Assembly: GCA_937124965.1 (NCBI GenBank)
Contig: CAKZLB010000042.1
Span: forward strand, 1-49,262
DNA length: 49,262 nt
Reading direction: 5' to 3'
Origin: an uncultured Bacteroidota bacterium
GTDB taxonomy: Bacteria; Bacteroidota; Bacteroidia; NS11-12g; UBA9320
In this document: piece after piece, positions 29,372-38,243 of the stretch
How the letters are laid out: every line of letters starts with the position of its first letter
Numbering within the stretch: the first letter of the stretch is position 1
Made by a program: the position numbers and the translations under genes
Notes under the pieces: generated by a model
Database searches by the model: none
What the model was told of the DNA's origin: nothing
What the model saw: the letters and a program-made list of their open reading frames with translations, nothing else

Positions 29372-29971
29372 ATGGCATTTGAATTACCAGCATTACCGTA
29401 TGCTACGGACGCATTAGAACCAAACATCGACACCAAAACAATGGAAATTCATCATGGTAAGCACCATGCTGGATATGTTGCAAAGCTGAATGCAGCAGTT
29501 GAAGGTACAGATATGGAAGGTAAGTCGTTAGAAGACTTATTAAAAAACCACAGCGACAATGGCGCAGTGAGAAATAACGGTGGAGGACACTACAACCATT
29601 CATTATTTTGGAGCATTATGTCGCCAAATGGTGGAGGAAATCCCTCAGGAGATTTAGCAGCAGCTATTGAGTCAGACTTAGGAGGATTAGAAGCATTTAA
29701 AACGGCATTTGCAAACGCAGCGGCAACGCAATTTGGATCAGGCTGGGCTTGGTTATGTGTTTGTGAAGGAAAGTTATGTGTGTGTAGCACACCAAACCAA
29801 GACAACCCAGTTATGGGAGCAGGTTGTGCAGGAACGCCGATTTTAGGAATTGACGTTTGGGAACACGCATATTACTTGAACTACCAAAACCGTCGACCAG
29901 ACTACATTTCTGCATTTTGGAATGTAGTAAATTGGGATGAAGTTGCTAAGCGATACGCAGCAGCGAAATAA
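29372..29971 (+). CDS. Superoxide dismutase, Mn-type signature
   Basis: A 199-residue cytoplasmic Fe/Mn superoxide dismutase. Metal ligands are His27 (EIHHGKHH), His76 (NHSLFW), Asp161 and His165 (DVWEHAYY). Two markers separate the types: the segment NNGGGHYNH has Gly where Fe enzymes carry a Gln, and NQDNPVMG places Gln143 where Mn enzymes have their active-site Gln. Both point to manganese. A strong hairpin terminator follows 22 bp after the stop. The enzyme is cytosolic; no signal peptide is present. Confidence 0.95.
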   Translation: MAFELPALPYATDALEPNIDTKTMEIHHGKHHAGYVAKLNAAVEGTDMEGKSLEDLLKNHSDNGAVRNNGGGHYNHSLFWSIMSPNGGGNPSGDLAAAIESDLGGLEAFKTAFANAAATQFGSGWAWLCVCEGKLCVCSTPNQDNPVMGAGCAGTPILGIDVWEHAYYLNYQNRRPDYISAFWNVVNWDEVAKRYAAAK

Positions 29972-29993
29972 ATTTATTTATACAGTTCTAGTT

Positions 29994-30031
29994 GAGTCCG
30001 AACCCATTAAAGGTTCGGACTCTTTTGTTTT
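29994..30031 (+). terminator. Rho-independent terminator of superoxide dismutase
   Basis: A perfect 11-bp stem GAGTCCGAACC / GGTTCGGACTC (29994-30004 and 30012-30022) with loop CATTAAA is followed by TTTTGTTTT. It is the strongest hairpin terminator in the window and closes the monocistronic superoxide dismutase unit. Confidence 0.9.
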
Positions 30032-30079
30032 ATACGATTTCATGTATCTTGGCGTTATTCTAGTACCAAGATTAATGAT

Positions 30080-31330
30080 ATGAAGTTTGCAGCTATTCTA
30101 GTTTTAACGATTCTTTCGTTTACAATTTCCTATTCTCAAGATTATCAAAATGTACTTAAAACCAGTGTAGTAAAGGAGAAGCCATTCAAAAAAATTAAAG
30201 GTGTTACATGGGTTGAGCCACTCAGCACAAAATTTATAAACACAAAGAAACTTGATGATACATTACGTCTTGAGGTACCAAGTATTGCACGATTTTATCC
30301 AGAAGTTAATCAGTTGAATCAAAGTCCGAATGACGGAAGTAGATTAGACGTTTTTAAATATGGCACCAGTCCAACTACGGCAAACTTAAGTGAAGTTTTA
30401 AAACCATTTTATATTAAAAACTTTGAAGTAACTAATGGAGAGTACAAGGAATTTTTAAATGAACAGAGTTCAGCAAATCGTTTAAGACTACAACCAGACA
30501 CAACCGTGTGGATTAGTGATTTCATGTTTAGTTATAATGATCCAATGACCAGAAGGTATTTTTATCAAAAAAGGTATGATAATTACCCCGTTGTAGGAGT
30601 TACGTACCACCAAGCCATTGCATATTGCAAATGGTATCAAGAGAAACTAAATAAAGAGTTAAAACTAGAAGGTAAGAGGGTGATTGTTGATCTACCAAAC
30701 CAATTTGAATGGGCTTTTGCAAACGGCAACCACTATTACGCATTTAATGATAGTAAGGTTTACCTCAACAACTCATTTTTTGATGAAGATTACTTAACGA
30801 ATTTAAATTTAAAAGGAGACACAACCCACCATAACTTAGTGAACAGAGCTATTCTTCCAGCTTATGCGAATATGAATTCTCATAATTTTATGAATGATGG
30901 GTATTTATATACTACATCTATCGACCAACTAAAAAACGTTAAAAGCCCAATTGTGGTTCACAAAGATCAGGTGAATGGGGTGTTTTATTTAAATACCAAT
31001 GTAAGTGAATGGTGTAAAGAAACCTATCAAGATAATTGGAAGGAATTGTTCGAATGGCGACAAAAAGAATTACGAAAATTGGGAACCAAAGAGGCTGTGT
31101 TGACTGCGGATTTGGAATCGTATTTCAATTCATTTAATGACACAACTTCTGGTCAGTTAGTGCGTGGTGGTAATTGGTTATACGAACACCATGCGTTTAG
31201 AAATGGACAAAATGTTGGGATGCACAATGCCAAGTTATTTATCAATCCAAATGAAAGTCATTCTACGTTAGGCTTTCGATATGTGATTAGAGTGGTAGAA
31301 ACTTCAGAGGAATTGTCGACATCAAAATAA
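30080..31330 (+). CDS. SUMF1/formylglycine-generating-enzyme-fold secreted protein
   Basis: A 416-residue protein with a signal peptide (residues 1-19, ending ISYSQ). Its body carries the SUMF1/FGE fold: FYIKNFEVTNGEYKEFL (about 110-126), YPVVGVTYHQAIAYCKWYQ (about 173-191), LPNQFEWAFANG, NVSEWC (about 309-314), RGGNWLYEHHAFRNG and GFRYVIRV at the end. Bacteroidota gliding proteins GldJ and GldK share this fold, but this one has no lipoprotein cysteine and no gld neighbours, so it is a generic family member. The catalytic cysteines of true FGE are not evident. Its end is 1 bp from the stop of the convergent YkvA gene. Confidence 0.85.
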   Translation: MKFAAILVLTILSFTISYSQDYQNVLKTSVVKEKPFKKIKGVTWVEPLSTKFINTKKLDDTLRLEVPSIARFYPEVNQLNQSPNDGSRLDVFKYGTSPTTANLSEVLKPFYIKNFEVTNGEYKEFLNEQSSANRLRLQPDTTVWISDFMFSYNDPMTRRYFYQKRYDNYPVVGVTYHQAIAYCKWYQEKLNKELKLEGKRVIVDLPNQFEWAFANGNHYYAFNDSKVYLNNSFFDEDYLTNLNLKGDTTHHNLVNRAILPAYANMNSHNFMNDGYLYTTSIDQLKNVKSPIVVHKDQVNGVFYLNTNVSEWCKETYQDNWKELFEWRQKELRKLGTKEAVLTADLESYFNSFNDTTSGQLVRGGNWLYEHHAFRNGQNVGMHNAKLFINPNESHSTLGFRYVIRVVETSEELSTSK

Positions 31331-31331
31331 C

Positions 31332-31745
31332 CTACAGGTTTTCTAACTCTTCAACCGAATTATTGGCTTCCCATAAGGTAAACTTGGTGAGTTCTGTCTG
31401 GATCTTTTTCACTATAAAAGCGATTACTGTAGCGTCATCTGCAAAACCAAAACCAAGGATAAAATCAGGGATTACGTCAAAAGGGTTAACAAAATAAACA
31501 ATGCCTGCAACCAGGTAAACAAGCGTGTAAGCGCTAACATCTTTATAATGACCGTTTGAATACGCTTTAATCAGACGTATCATTTTTTTTAAATCCGTTA
31601 CAAATGCAGCTAATTTATTATCAGACTTATTGATTTTTTCAATGCTCCGTTTTATCAGTTTGGTAAGTTTACTACCGTTCTGAATCAGCTTGGTGGCTCT
31701 GCGTTTGGCGCGTTTTAGTCCTGAAGGTTCTTTTTCATTTGACAT
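31332..31745 (-). CDS. YkvA family (DUF1232) membrane protein
   Basis: A 137-residue protein whose C-terminal half is a DUF1232/YkvA domain: VYLVAGIVYFVNPFDVIPDFILGFGFADDATVI. The hydrophobic stretch with the NPFDVIPD motif at about 88-95 is diagnostic. The N-terminal half is very basic (KRAKRRATKLIQNGSKLTKLIKR). The function of the family is unknown. It is convergent with the SUMF1-like gene. Confidence 0.88.
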   Translation of the reverse strand: MSNEKEPSGLKRAKRRATKLIQNGSKLTKLIKRSIEKINKSDNKLAAFVTDLKKMIRLIKAYSNGHYKDVSAYTLVYLVAGIVYFVNPFDVIPDFILGFGFADDATVIAFIVKKIQTELTKFTLWEANNSVEELENL

Positions 31746-31827
31746 GGGTGTAAGATGGGTTCAATTTGACAAATTCACAAATATTTTCAACCATTTTCTA
31801 ATTTCTCTCGTCATAGAAGAAAACACT

Positions 31828-32457
31828 ATGAAAAAATGGATGAGTATTGGTTTGTGTTTAATGGCAGTAACAGCCATGGCACAAGAAAAGACAACAGTGA
31901 CAAGTGGTTGGGTGAAAGATTCCACGTATTTCTATTCTAAATCGGGACGTGATATGTATGAAAACGATACCCTTGAAATTCTACCGTATCGAAACTGTTT
32001 GAGGTTTTGTTGTTTAAACTTTACTAAAGGTTGTCCACTGACATTTTTGGTGGATTTGGGAGTTTATCACGAAAAATCTCAGAACAAACAAACATTCAAA
32101 GGTGGAATTGGAGTGTATATTCCTGATATTAATACACTTATAACGACAGATTATCATCGAACTTTTTCAACGAATGCACAAGCAATTGGATTAAACGTTT
32201 TAAAGCAATTAGGGAAAAAGCGGGTTTCAAGAACCTCTATTAGTTTCCACCCGATTCGAGCGGGATTTAATGCGGGGTTGTACAAACCTAAACGAAGGCA
32301 ACCTGTCCCGTATGTCGAGCCTAAATTAGGAATAATTACACCGTTTGGGCGAGGTCATTTGTATACGTCATATCGTTTTGTTGGAGGCAATAGTGAAATG
32401 TATCAAGCAACCAAGGGGTGGAATTTTGGAATGACTGTTTTGCTGACTAACGAGTAA
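31828..32457 (+). CDS. Secreted protein, probable outer-membrane component, unknown family
   Basis: From ATG 31828 the protein has 209 residues and starts with a clean signal peptide (MKKWMSIGLCLMAVTAMAQ). An upstream in-frame start at 31690 would bury this signal and overlap the YkvA gene antisense, so the shorter form is chosen. The rest is rich in aromatic and alternating residues (GVYIPDINTLI, GIITPFGRGHLYTSYRFVGG, WNFGMTVLLTNE) compatible with a small beta-barrel or periplasmic beta protein. I do not recognise a family. It converges with the AsmA gene, 12 bp apart. Confidence 0.7.
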   Translation: MKKWMSIGLCLMAVTAMAQEKTTVTSGWVKDSTYFYSKSGRDMYENDTLEILPYRNCLRFCCLNFTKGCPLTFLVDLGVYHEKSQNKQTFKGGIGVYIPDINTLITTDYHRTFSTNAQAIGLNVLKQLGKKRVSRTSISFHPIRAGFNAGLYKPKRRQPVPYVEPKLGIITPFGRGHLYTSYRFVGGNSEMYQATKGWNFGMTVLLTNE

Positions 32458-32469
32458 ACGGTTCTTATT

Positions 32470-34926
32470 TTACTCTAACCATTCTACTTTTTTGGTATCC
32501 TTAGTGGTGGTTTTTTCGCGTTTGATTTCACGTTTTAATTCTTGGAAAAACTCTTTGCGTTCTTTTTTGACTTCCTTTTTGATCTTGTCTTTAACTGCCT
32601 TACGATCGTACTTGATTTTTAAGTCATCTGGTGTTCCTACCATGAGAATATAGGCACTCAAACCTCCGTCTTTGTTGTCTTCTAATTGCCGCTCCTTTTT
32701 GCGTTTGACCCAGCCAGACTTTGACGCCAAGAGCTCTGTAACGCGTATTTTCATTCGATAATTCATGTAATTATCAAAATCATGAGTTCCACCAATTTCA
32801 AGGTTGATTGCGTTGTTTTTAATCGACATGGTTGGAATCGATATGGTACGGTCACTTATTTCGATTACGTTGGCTAATTTTTCAAATCGAATATCACGCA
32901 AATCTTCCAATTCAACAAAAGAGGATAATGACTCCATAGTTTGATAATTGGTGAGTCGACCATCGTTGATTTCAAAATCCGCCAGACAAACTAGCTTGTC
33001 TTCTATTAAATTAAATTGTCGATCAAAGAACATGTCTAACTTGATAGTAGTCGTCAAGTTGCCTTTTAAAATATCGGCAGTAAACTCGGTTTGTTCGAAA
33101 TTTTTGAATTCATCAAATAACTGTGGGAGGGATATATTTTCAGAAATTGATGTCGAATGAACTTCAAATCGATCTGAATACTGAACCAGGTCGGCGTCTA
33201 ATTCATTTTTCCCATTCCAAGCGTTGAAGGCAAAGTTTCTATATTTCATTCCAGTTTTATCCCAAAGTAAATGACCACTCAGAGCTGTTGCATGAACATT
33301 TCCCCAATCAAACTTTTGTACGTCTAGTTGAAGATCTGTGTCGATATTAAAGTCTAACGAAACAATGCTAGTTGAGTCGTATTCTGACGTTGTATCACTT
33401 GTAAAGTCTAAATTTATAAATGAACTTCTCAAATCACCTACAACTGATAGCCGATCATCTGAAAACGCATATGACTGCCACTTGTTTATTGTTCCTTTAA
33501 AATCAACATTGTTTTTCCAGAAATCGCCCTTTATTTCTACGGATGATAAGTGGTTTATTGCAATCCGTGCTTTCGCTGTTACAGCGCTAAGTAATGTGTC
33601 CCTAGAGTTTACATAGGTCACATTACGCGTTTCAATATCTCCTGAGATAGGAGTAAGTTCATACATGGAACTAGAAACAGGTTGCACTTGAGGGATTGCC
33701 CCTTCTACGTTGAATAGTACCTTACCTTTTAGAAAAGAAGATTCATCAGTAACAAGTCCGCTAACGTCGGATAAATCCAAAAGGCCTTTTAAACTGGCAG
33801 TTGGTTTTGGGTTGAGTAAGTCTGGGATTGAAATAGTACCAGAAACACTGGATGCCTTTAAATTAAGCTCTGTTAGGTTAACGTTTAAAGCCAGGGCATC
33901 ATTTTTAGAATTCAATGAACCTGCAAGATTGATTTTTTGACAGTTTATTTCATGCTTTTTCGATTTAACTGCTACATCATTAAACTCAAACTCAAGATTT
34001 ATAGCGGGTAACGCATTGTCGGTAATCATTCCGACTATGGATCCAGATAGATTGATATCTCCTGAACTTTTGTAATCTCTAAGAGGATAACTTACATGGT
34101 TTGGCAGCACGGATAAGACAGATTGAATGTCAATGTTATTGCCTGTTATTTTTATGTCAACATCTGGATTTTTATCAATCATCATGATATCACCAGCAAC
34201 ATCGACGAGCAGGTTTCCCATACCTATATGACCACGTTCAATGTGATATGCATTTATTTCCTGGTTAATATCTAGAGCGAGGTCTACAAGTATTTTTTTT
34301 CCTTTAATGTAATCAACATCATCAATAGATAAATGATCAAAAAGACCATCTCCTTTTGTAGATAGCGCAAATTTTGTGTCACTAAATTTTCCAGAAAATG
34401 AGAGATTCTCAGATTTAAAGTTGAAACTTTGGTTATCTATTTCATTTACATAGACACATTGAAAGTTTTGGAGTAACACTTTTTTCAGGTCAATGTTTAA
34501 GGCGTCGTCTGTCGAGCTAGAGTCGGGTTTGAACAGCTCATAGTTGGTTGTTCCTTTTTTATCAGTAAACAATCTGACAGCACCACCTTGCAAGTGAATT
34601 TTTTCAATTTCGTTGTTTCCTGCCAAAAGTTTGAGGGCATCAAAAACAACAATTACCTTTTTTGCTTGAAGCACATATTGGTCGTAATGTTTCGTTGATT
34701 CGTTTACACGAACATTGGTCATTTCAAGACTTATTCTCGGAAAGGTTTTAAGGCCATTTAGGTTAATGGCGTTGACGGTGGCACGAACGTTTAGTTGAGC
34801 ATTCAACTCATCAATCATCATGTTTCGGACGAGTTTACCTCCAAAATAATACGATAGTAAAATTACTGGAGCTATGTAAAGCAGCCACCAGAGGATTTTA
34901 TGTACTATTTTGGGCAGTTTTTTCAC
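32470..34926 (-). CDS. AsmA-family protein
   Basis: An 818-residue envelope protein of the AsmA family. A single N-terminal transmembrane segment (about residues 8-26, ILWWLLYIAPVILLSYYF) anchors it, followed by a large beta-rich periplasmic region with repeated LxxxGxxxL units (ALNIDLKKVLLQNFQ, GHIGMGNLLVDVAGDIMM, NIDLNLSGSI-like stretches) typical of the AsmA/TamB-like bridge proteins. The C-terminal region ends in a highly charged coil rich in Lys and Glu (KKEVKKERKEFFQELKREIKREK). Family members are thought to help phospholipid transport to the outer membrane; that role here is inferred. Confidence 0.85.
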   Translation of the reverse strand: MKKLPKIVHKILWWLLYIAPVILLSYYFGGKLVRNMMIDELNAQLNVRATVNAINLNGLKTFPRISLEMTNVRVNESTKHYDQYVLQAKKVIVVFDALKLLAGNNEIEKIHLQGGAVRLFTDKKGTTNYELFKPDSSSTDDALNIDLKKVLLQNFQCVYVNEIDNQSFNFKSENLSFSGKFSDTKFALSTKGDGLFDHLSIDDVDYIKGKKILVDLALDINQEINAYHIERGHIGMGNLLVDVAGDIMMIDKNPDVDIKITGNNIDIQSVLSVLPNHVSYPLRDYKSSGDINLSGSIVGMITDNALPAINLEFEFNDVAVKSKKHEINCQKINLAGSLNSKNDALALNVNLTELNLKASSVSGTISIPDLLNPKPTASLKGLLDLSDVSGLVTDESSFLKGKVLFNVEGAIPQVQPVSSSMYELTPISGDIETRNVTYVNSRDTLLSAVTAKARIAINHLSSVEIKGDFWKNNVDFKGTINKWQSYAFSDDRLSVVGDLRSSFINLDFTSDTTSEYDSTSIVSLDFNIDTDLQLDVQKFDWGNVHATALSGHLLWDKTGMKYRNFAFNAWNGKNELDADLVQYSDRFEVHSTSISENISLPQLFDEFKNFEQTEFTADILKGNLTTTIKLDMFFDRQFNLIEDKLVCLADFEINDGRLTNYQTMESLSSFVELEDLRDIRFEKLANVIEISDRTISIPTMSIKNNAINLEIGGTHDFDNYMNYRMKIRVTELLASKSGWVKRKKERQLEDNKDGGLSAYILMVGTPDDLKIKYDRKAVKDKIKKEVKKERKEFFQELKREIKREKTTTKDTKKVEWLE

Positions 34927-35075
34927 GATTAACGTAGAGTATTATGTAACAAACAAAGATGGCAAAACCGTTGCTGTGTTTGTATAAAACGAATAAACAT
35001 TGGGAATCGGTGTGTCTAAAAATTAAACCATGAATTTTTTTTCAAAAAAGTGTGTTATTAAAATTAAGGGAACAT

Positions 35076-35083
35076 TATATTTG
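35076..35083 (+). promoter_or_regulatory. Candidate -7 promoter element for tRNA-Val
   Basis: TATATTTG matches TAnnTTTG and ends 19 nt before the first base of the tRNA. The -33 region is GT-rich (AAGTGTGTT) without an exact TTG. Confidence 0.5.
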
Positions 35084-35102
35084 CAGCCCTTTAAGAGGAA
35101 AA

Positions 35103-35177
35103 GGGCGATTAGCTCAGTTGGTTTAGAGCATCTGCCTTACAAGCAGAGGGTCGTAGGTTCGAATCCTACATCGCCCA
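35103..35177 (+). tRNA. tRNA-Val (anticodon TAC)
   Basis: A complete tRNA: acceptor stem GGGCGAT pairs with ATCGCCC, D arm GCTC..GAGC, anticodon stem TCTGC/GCAGA with loop CTTACAA (anticodon TAC, reading GTA and related valine codons), and T arm GTAGG TTCGAAT CCTAC. The discriminator is A; CCA is not fully encoded (ACCT follows). Its last 46 bp including one trailing base are repeated exactly at 42587-42632, showing it is the integration target of the element to its right; the copy here stays complete and functional. Confidence 0.96.
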
Positions 35178-35178
35178 C
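35133..35178 (+). repeat. Left attachment core (attL) within tRNA-Val
   Basis: The 46 bp begin in the anticodon stem and run one base past the discriminator; they are identical to 42587-42632. The flanking bases differ on both sides (C versus A before, C versus A after), fixing the limits of the identity block. Confidence 0.93.
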
Positions 35179-35197
35179 CTGATAATCAATCACTTAG

Positions 35198-35225
35198 AAG
35201 CCTTCTCAAACGAGAGGGCTTTTTA
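35198..35225 (+). terminator. Terminator after tRNA-Val, supplied by the element
   Basis: A 10-bp stem AAGCCTTCTC / GAGAGGGCTT (one G-T wobble) with loop AAAC (35208-35211) is followed by TTTTTATTT. It lies 20 bp right of the att core, so it is carried by the element and replaces the native tRNA terminator now displaced to 42637. Confidence 0.8.
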
Positions 35226-35246
35226 TTTGCATATTATTTGCATACT
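35225..35246 (+). repeat. Left-end tandem repeats ATTTGCATA(C/T)T, candidate integrase arm sites
   Basis: Two copies of ATTTGCATA start at 35225 and 35236, exactly 11 bp apart (one helical turn). The same unit occurs three times at the other end of the element in the same orientation. The layout is that of arm-type binding sites of a tyrosine integrase; the binding protein is inferred. Confidence 0.7.
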
Positions 35247-35268
35247 TTTTCGATAATTAACGTGGGCA

Positions 35269-36660
35269 TTATTTTAAATATATTTCTTCTTTCACGTAAC
35301 TTGCGTTAAGCCAAAAACAATGCTTTGTAAACTCTGTTAATCCTGTCAATTTATCCGCAACAGGTAATTCATATGTGTCCTCTGCATTTCTAGCGTGCGG
35401 TCTAACGTGGCTTACTCTGTTTTCGGTTTTCTTTGGAAAATTTGTCTTTCTAATTCCTTTGTCAGTTAATTCTTTTACGATTTCTCCGTTTGAAACTGTC
35501 TTTACCATTTCTTCCCAAACATCTTTTGCTTCAAGAATATCAGAATGTGGCATATTCCAAAACTTTACTTTTCGTAAAATCAAATTTTCGCCTTCAAATT
35601 GGTAAAACACAAAGAAAAATTTACTTTCTAATATGTTCTTAAAATCAGAATCTTCCCAATCGGTTTCTACAAGTTCTTGGTATTCAAATGTTGGAAATGA
35701 AATATCTTCTTTCGGCAAATTATTTTCTTTAAGTCGAATAGTTTTAACTTGAATATCTGCTTTTTCAAACTCTTCTATTTTTTTACCTAGTTCTATTCCA
35801 AGGATTGCATTTGTAAGATTCGCAAAATAGCTTTTAGCCTTTTGGTTTAGTTCCAAACCTAATTCTTGTTCAATCTGTTCTGCGGATTTCCCATAAAATG
35901 GGTGAAATTTCAGAATTACTATTTCCTCAATTGAACGAACTTCTTCTAAAATTTGCGGTCGTACAATTATTTTTCCGTAAACTGCTTCTTCTTCTTGGGC
36001 AATATTTGCAATGATATGATTTACATATCCTTGCTTTAATGAATATGCTCTTTGCTTTGCTCTTTCCTCATTAAAAGGTTGGTCTCTAAACGATTTTAAT
36101 GCTGTCGAGCCTTTGGTACAAGCTCCAAGATAGAATGTATCTCCTTCTGATAATTCGTGTGCTTTTCCTTCTTTTATTTTTTGGTTGATAAATTCCCAAT
36201 CACGCTGAATAATTTTTAAATCTTCGCTTGGGTATTTCCAACCTTCAACCAATTTTATTATGTAATCGAGTAAATCTAAATCTTTATCGTGAAGGTAAAA
36301 CACCAAAAGTAAATGAGCATTTTTCTTCCAAAATGAACTGGTTTCAAAATCCTCTTTATGAACTTCTAAATAATTTATGATATTTAAAACCAATCTTTCT
36401 TTTGAACGAAATTCTCCATTTCTCAATGTTTTTAAAGGACTTGATTTTAGTTCAATTCCTGCTTCTTTAAAATCAGGTTCGGCATCAGAATTAGGTTCGT
36501 AACCGAAATAGAATTTTTCTAAAATTTGACCAAAATTGCCTTTTCCTTTATAGCCGTGTTTTTCAATTTCTTCGCCACAGGCTTGTCTTAAAGTTTGGTT
36601 TTTTAGCAGTTTGGCAAAATCAATAATTGAATCTGCCGAAGTAATATCAAGCATATTCAA
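35269..36660 (-). CDS. Sau3AI-family type II restriction endonuclease
   Basis: A 463-residue restriction enzyme, close to the length of Sau3AI (489). The N-terminal half is a MutH/Sau3AI nuclease domain: Glu48 in GQILEKF, Asp63, then Glu70 and Lys72 in GIELKSSP, and FRSKERLVL (84-92); these match the E..D-x6-ExK catalytic set of MutH. The C-terminal half is a second domain, as in Sau3AI, where it resembles MutH but lacks catalysis and acts as an allosteric site. Family knowledge predicts cleavage at GATC. The gene overlaps the methyltransferase gene by 14 bp. The cassette contains no GATC by eye, in accord with this specificity. Confidence 0.88.
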   Translation of the reverse strand: MNMLDITSADSIIDFAKLLKNQTLRQACGEEIEKHGYKGKGNFGQILEKFYFGYEPNSDAEPDFKEAGIELKSSPLKTLRNGEFRSKERLVLNIINYLEVHKEDFETSSFWKKNAHLLLVFYLHDKDLDLLDYIIKLVEGWKYPSEDLKIIQRDWEFINQKIKEGKAHELSEGDTFYLGACTKGSTALKSFRDQPFNEERAKQRAYSLKQGYVNHIIANIAQEEEAVYGKIIVRPQILEEVRSIEEIVILKFHPFYGKSAEQIEQELGLELNQKAKSYFANLTNAILGIELGKKIEEFEKADIQVKTIRLKENNLPKEDISFPTFEYQELVETDWEDSDFKNILESKFFFVFYQFEGENLILRKVKFWNMPHSDILEAKDVWEEMVKTVSNGEIVKELTDKGIRKTNFPKKTENRVSHVRPHARNAEDTYELPVADKLTGLTEFTKHCFWLNASYVKEEIYLK

Positions 36661-37885
36661 ACTGATTTATTTGTTTATAAAGTTCTTCTCCAATTTTTTC
36701 GATTACTCCAACTACCAAAGCATTTCCCATAAAAAATGCTCGTTTCGTGTCGGTAATCCCATCAATTTTTGTGTGATTATCGGGGAACATATTCAGTCTT
36801 TCCAATTCAATTGGCGTTAGTCTACGTAATCCTCTATCCGAAACAACAACGTGTTTAAATCTAGAAGGGGATTTACCGCCTTCTCCTGTGATTATAGTTC
36901 TTGAAGCATTGTCTAAAGCGTCTGGGTATATCATTCCTCCTTCTGAATATTTGTAAACAAAACCATCTGGTGACTTACGCTCAATGGTTTTTGCACCTTT
37001 TAAATATTCCCATTTGTCTTTGTCTTTATCGTCAATAAAAAACTCGGAAGTAACTTCTCCATTTTGCAAAATGTCGCCTAAAACAATTCTGTTTCCATCA
37101 TAATTAGGTTCTGTTTTAGTAGTGTAAACTTTACCTTTTATAAGTAATCCTGTATTTTGAAAAGGCGACAATTTTCCGTTTTTATTGAAATTATTGGTTA
37201 TTTCAACTAAATCTCCTTTTAATTCAATTTCTTGTATTGAGTTTGTTTTTGCTACAGGAAAAGCATTTGCAATTGTTCCTTCCTTTGTTAGCCAATCTAT
37301 TTTTTTGGATTTTTGAAGTCTTTTATATACGTCTGTTGATTTATGGTAACCAATAAAGAAAACTCTTCTTCGTCTTTGTGGCATTCCGTATTCTGCTGCA
37401 TTAATTACACGCCATTCAACTGCATAGCCAAGTTCATTTAAACTTTGCAACATTACTGCAAAATCACGACCTCTTTGTTTTGCTGGCGATTTTAAAAGTC
37501 TATCTACATTTTCTAGAAAAAGGTATTTTGGTTTGTTCTTTTTTTCTTCTAAAATTCTGTGGATTGACCACCAAAGAACACCTTTTTTGCCTTTCAATCC
37601 TTTTGAGTTATGTAGAGTTGTTGCAACAGAATAATCTTGACACGGAAAACCACCAACTAACAAATCGTGATTAGGAATTTCGTCTGTCGGAACTGTCGAG
37701 ATATCTTGGTTTGAATGGTTTTCTTTTCCGAAGCGCTTTTCATAAACCATTGAAGCGTGTTGTATTTTCGTTGAAGGTTCCCATTGGTTACTCCAAACAA
37801 CTTTATAATTACTTTTCTCAAGTCCAAGTCTGAAACCACCGACTCCTGCGAATAGTTCTACTACTTTTAATGTTTTATTTTCCAT
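36647..37885 (-). CDS. C5-cytosine DNA methyltransferase (type II modification)
   Basis: A 412-residue DNA methyltransferase that would methylate C5 of cytosine and protect the host from the neighbouring endonuclease. Conserved motifs are in order: I, ELFAGVGGFRLGL (10-22); IV, GGFPCQDYS with nucleophile Cys82; VI, ENVDRLLKSP; VIII, PQRRRRVFFIGY; a target-recognition region of about 150 residues; IX, RRLTPIELERLNMFPD; X, GNALVVGVIEKIGEEL. The pairing with a Sau3AI-like nuclease predicts GATC methylated at the C. Its start overlaps the controller gene end by 11 bp and its end overlaps the endonuclease start by 14 bp, so the order is controller, modification, restriction. Confidence 0.93.
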   Translation of the reverse strand: MENKTLKVVELFAGVGGFRLGLEKSNYKVVWSNQWEPSTKIQHASMVYEKRFGKENHSNQDISTVPTDEIPNHDLLVGGFPCQDYSVATTLHNSKGLKGKKGVLWWSIHRILEEKKNKPKYLFLENVDRLLKSPAKQRGRDFAVMLQSLNELGYAVEWRVINAAEYGMPQRRRRVFFIGYHKSTDVYKRLQKSKKIDWLTKEGTIANAFPVAKTNSIQEIELKGDLVEITNNFNKNGKLSPFQNTGLLIKGKVYTTKTEPNYDGNRIVLGDILQNGEVTSEFFIDDKDKDKWEYLKGAKTIERKSPDGFVYKYSEGGMIYPDALDNASRTIITGEGGKSPSRFKHVVVSDRGLRRLTPIELERLNMFPDNHTKIDGITDTKRAFFMGNALVVGVIEKIGEELYKQINQFEYA

Positions 37886-38183
37886 TTTGTTGAGTTTGAT
37901 AATAGTGTATTTTTTCTTCTGCTACCTTTAGAATTTCGGAAGTAGATTCGGTATATCTTAATTCTTCTGCAATTTTTTCGGAGAACCAATTTATTATTAA
38001 TTCTCTTTCTGGAAGTTCGTAGAACTTTCCAAGTCTTATTATTTGTTCCATAGTTGGTTTTCTGGTGTTTTTCTCAAATTTGCTAATAAGAGACTGGTCA
38101 ATATCTACTTCTGCTGCTACTTTTCTTAGTATCAATTGTTTTTCCTCCCTTGCACATTTTAATGTGTCGCCTAATGTCTTCAT
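37875..38183 (-). CDS. XRE-family HTH regulator, probable restriction-modification controller (C) protein
   Basis: A 102-residue protein with an N-terminal XRE helix-turn-helix (about residues 7-62: LKCAREEKQLILRKVAAEV..IDQSLISKFEKNTRKPT) and a C-terminal helical tail ending in a possible coiled segment (EILKVAEEKIHYYQTQQ). It is slightly longer than classic C proteins (about 80 residues). It is the first gene of the controller-methylase-nuclease operon, overlapping the next gene by 11 bp. A promoter (TTG-N19-TAATTTTG) and an inverted repeat TTGGTCA/TGACCAA lie directly upstream, which suggests autoregulation and timing of methylase before nuclease; the mechanism is inferred. Confidence 0.82.
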   Translation of the reverse strand: MKTLGDTLKCAREEKQLILRKVAAEVDIDQSLISKFEKNTRKPTMEQIIRLGKFYELPERELIINWFSEKIAEELRYTESTSEILKVAEEKIHYYQTQQNGK

Positions 38184-38216
38184 TGGTCAAAATTGTTTTG
38201 GACAAATAATGACCAA
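38183..38216 (-). promoter_or_regulatory. Candidate controller operator (inverted repeat TTGGTCA / TGACCAA)
   Basis: The seven-base half sites at 38183-38189 and 38210-38216 are perfect inverted repeats with a 20-bp spacer. One half overlaps the -7 promoter element and the other touches the start codon, so a bound regulator would block its own transcription. A third half-site, TTGGTCA, lies at 38281-38287. Confidence 0.6.
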
Positions 38217-38243
38217 AATTACACATACTATTTGAATTTCCAA
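38214..38243 (-). promoter_or_regulatory. Promoter of the restriction-modification operon
   Basis: Read on the minus strand, TTG (38243-38241), a 19-nt spacer and TAATTTTG (38221-38214) match the Bacteroidota promoter TTG-N19-TAnnTTTG exactly. The expected start near 38207 gives a leader of about 24 nt before the controller ATG. Confidence 0.75.

Noticed and set aside
31690-31827. Upstream start of the secreted protein at 31828
   Set aside because: It runs antisense through the YkvA gene and hides a perfect signal peptide.
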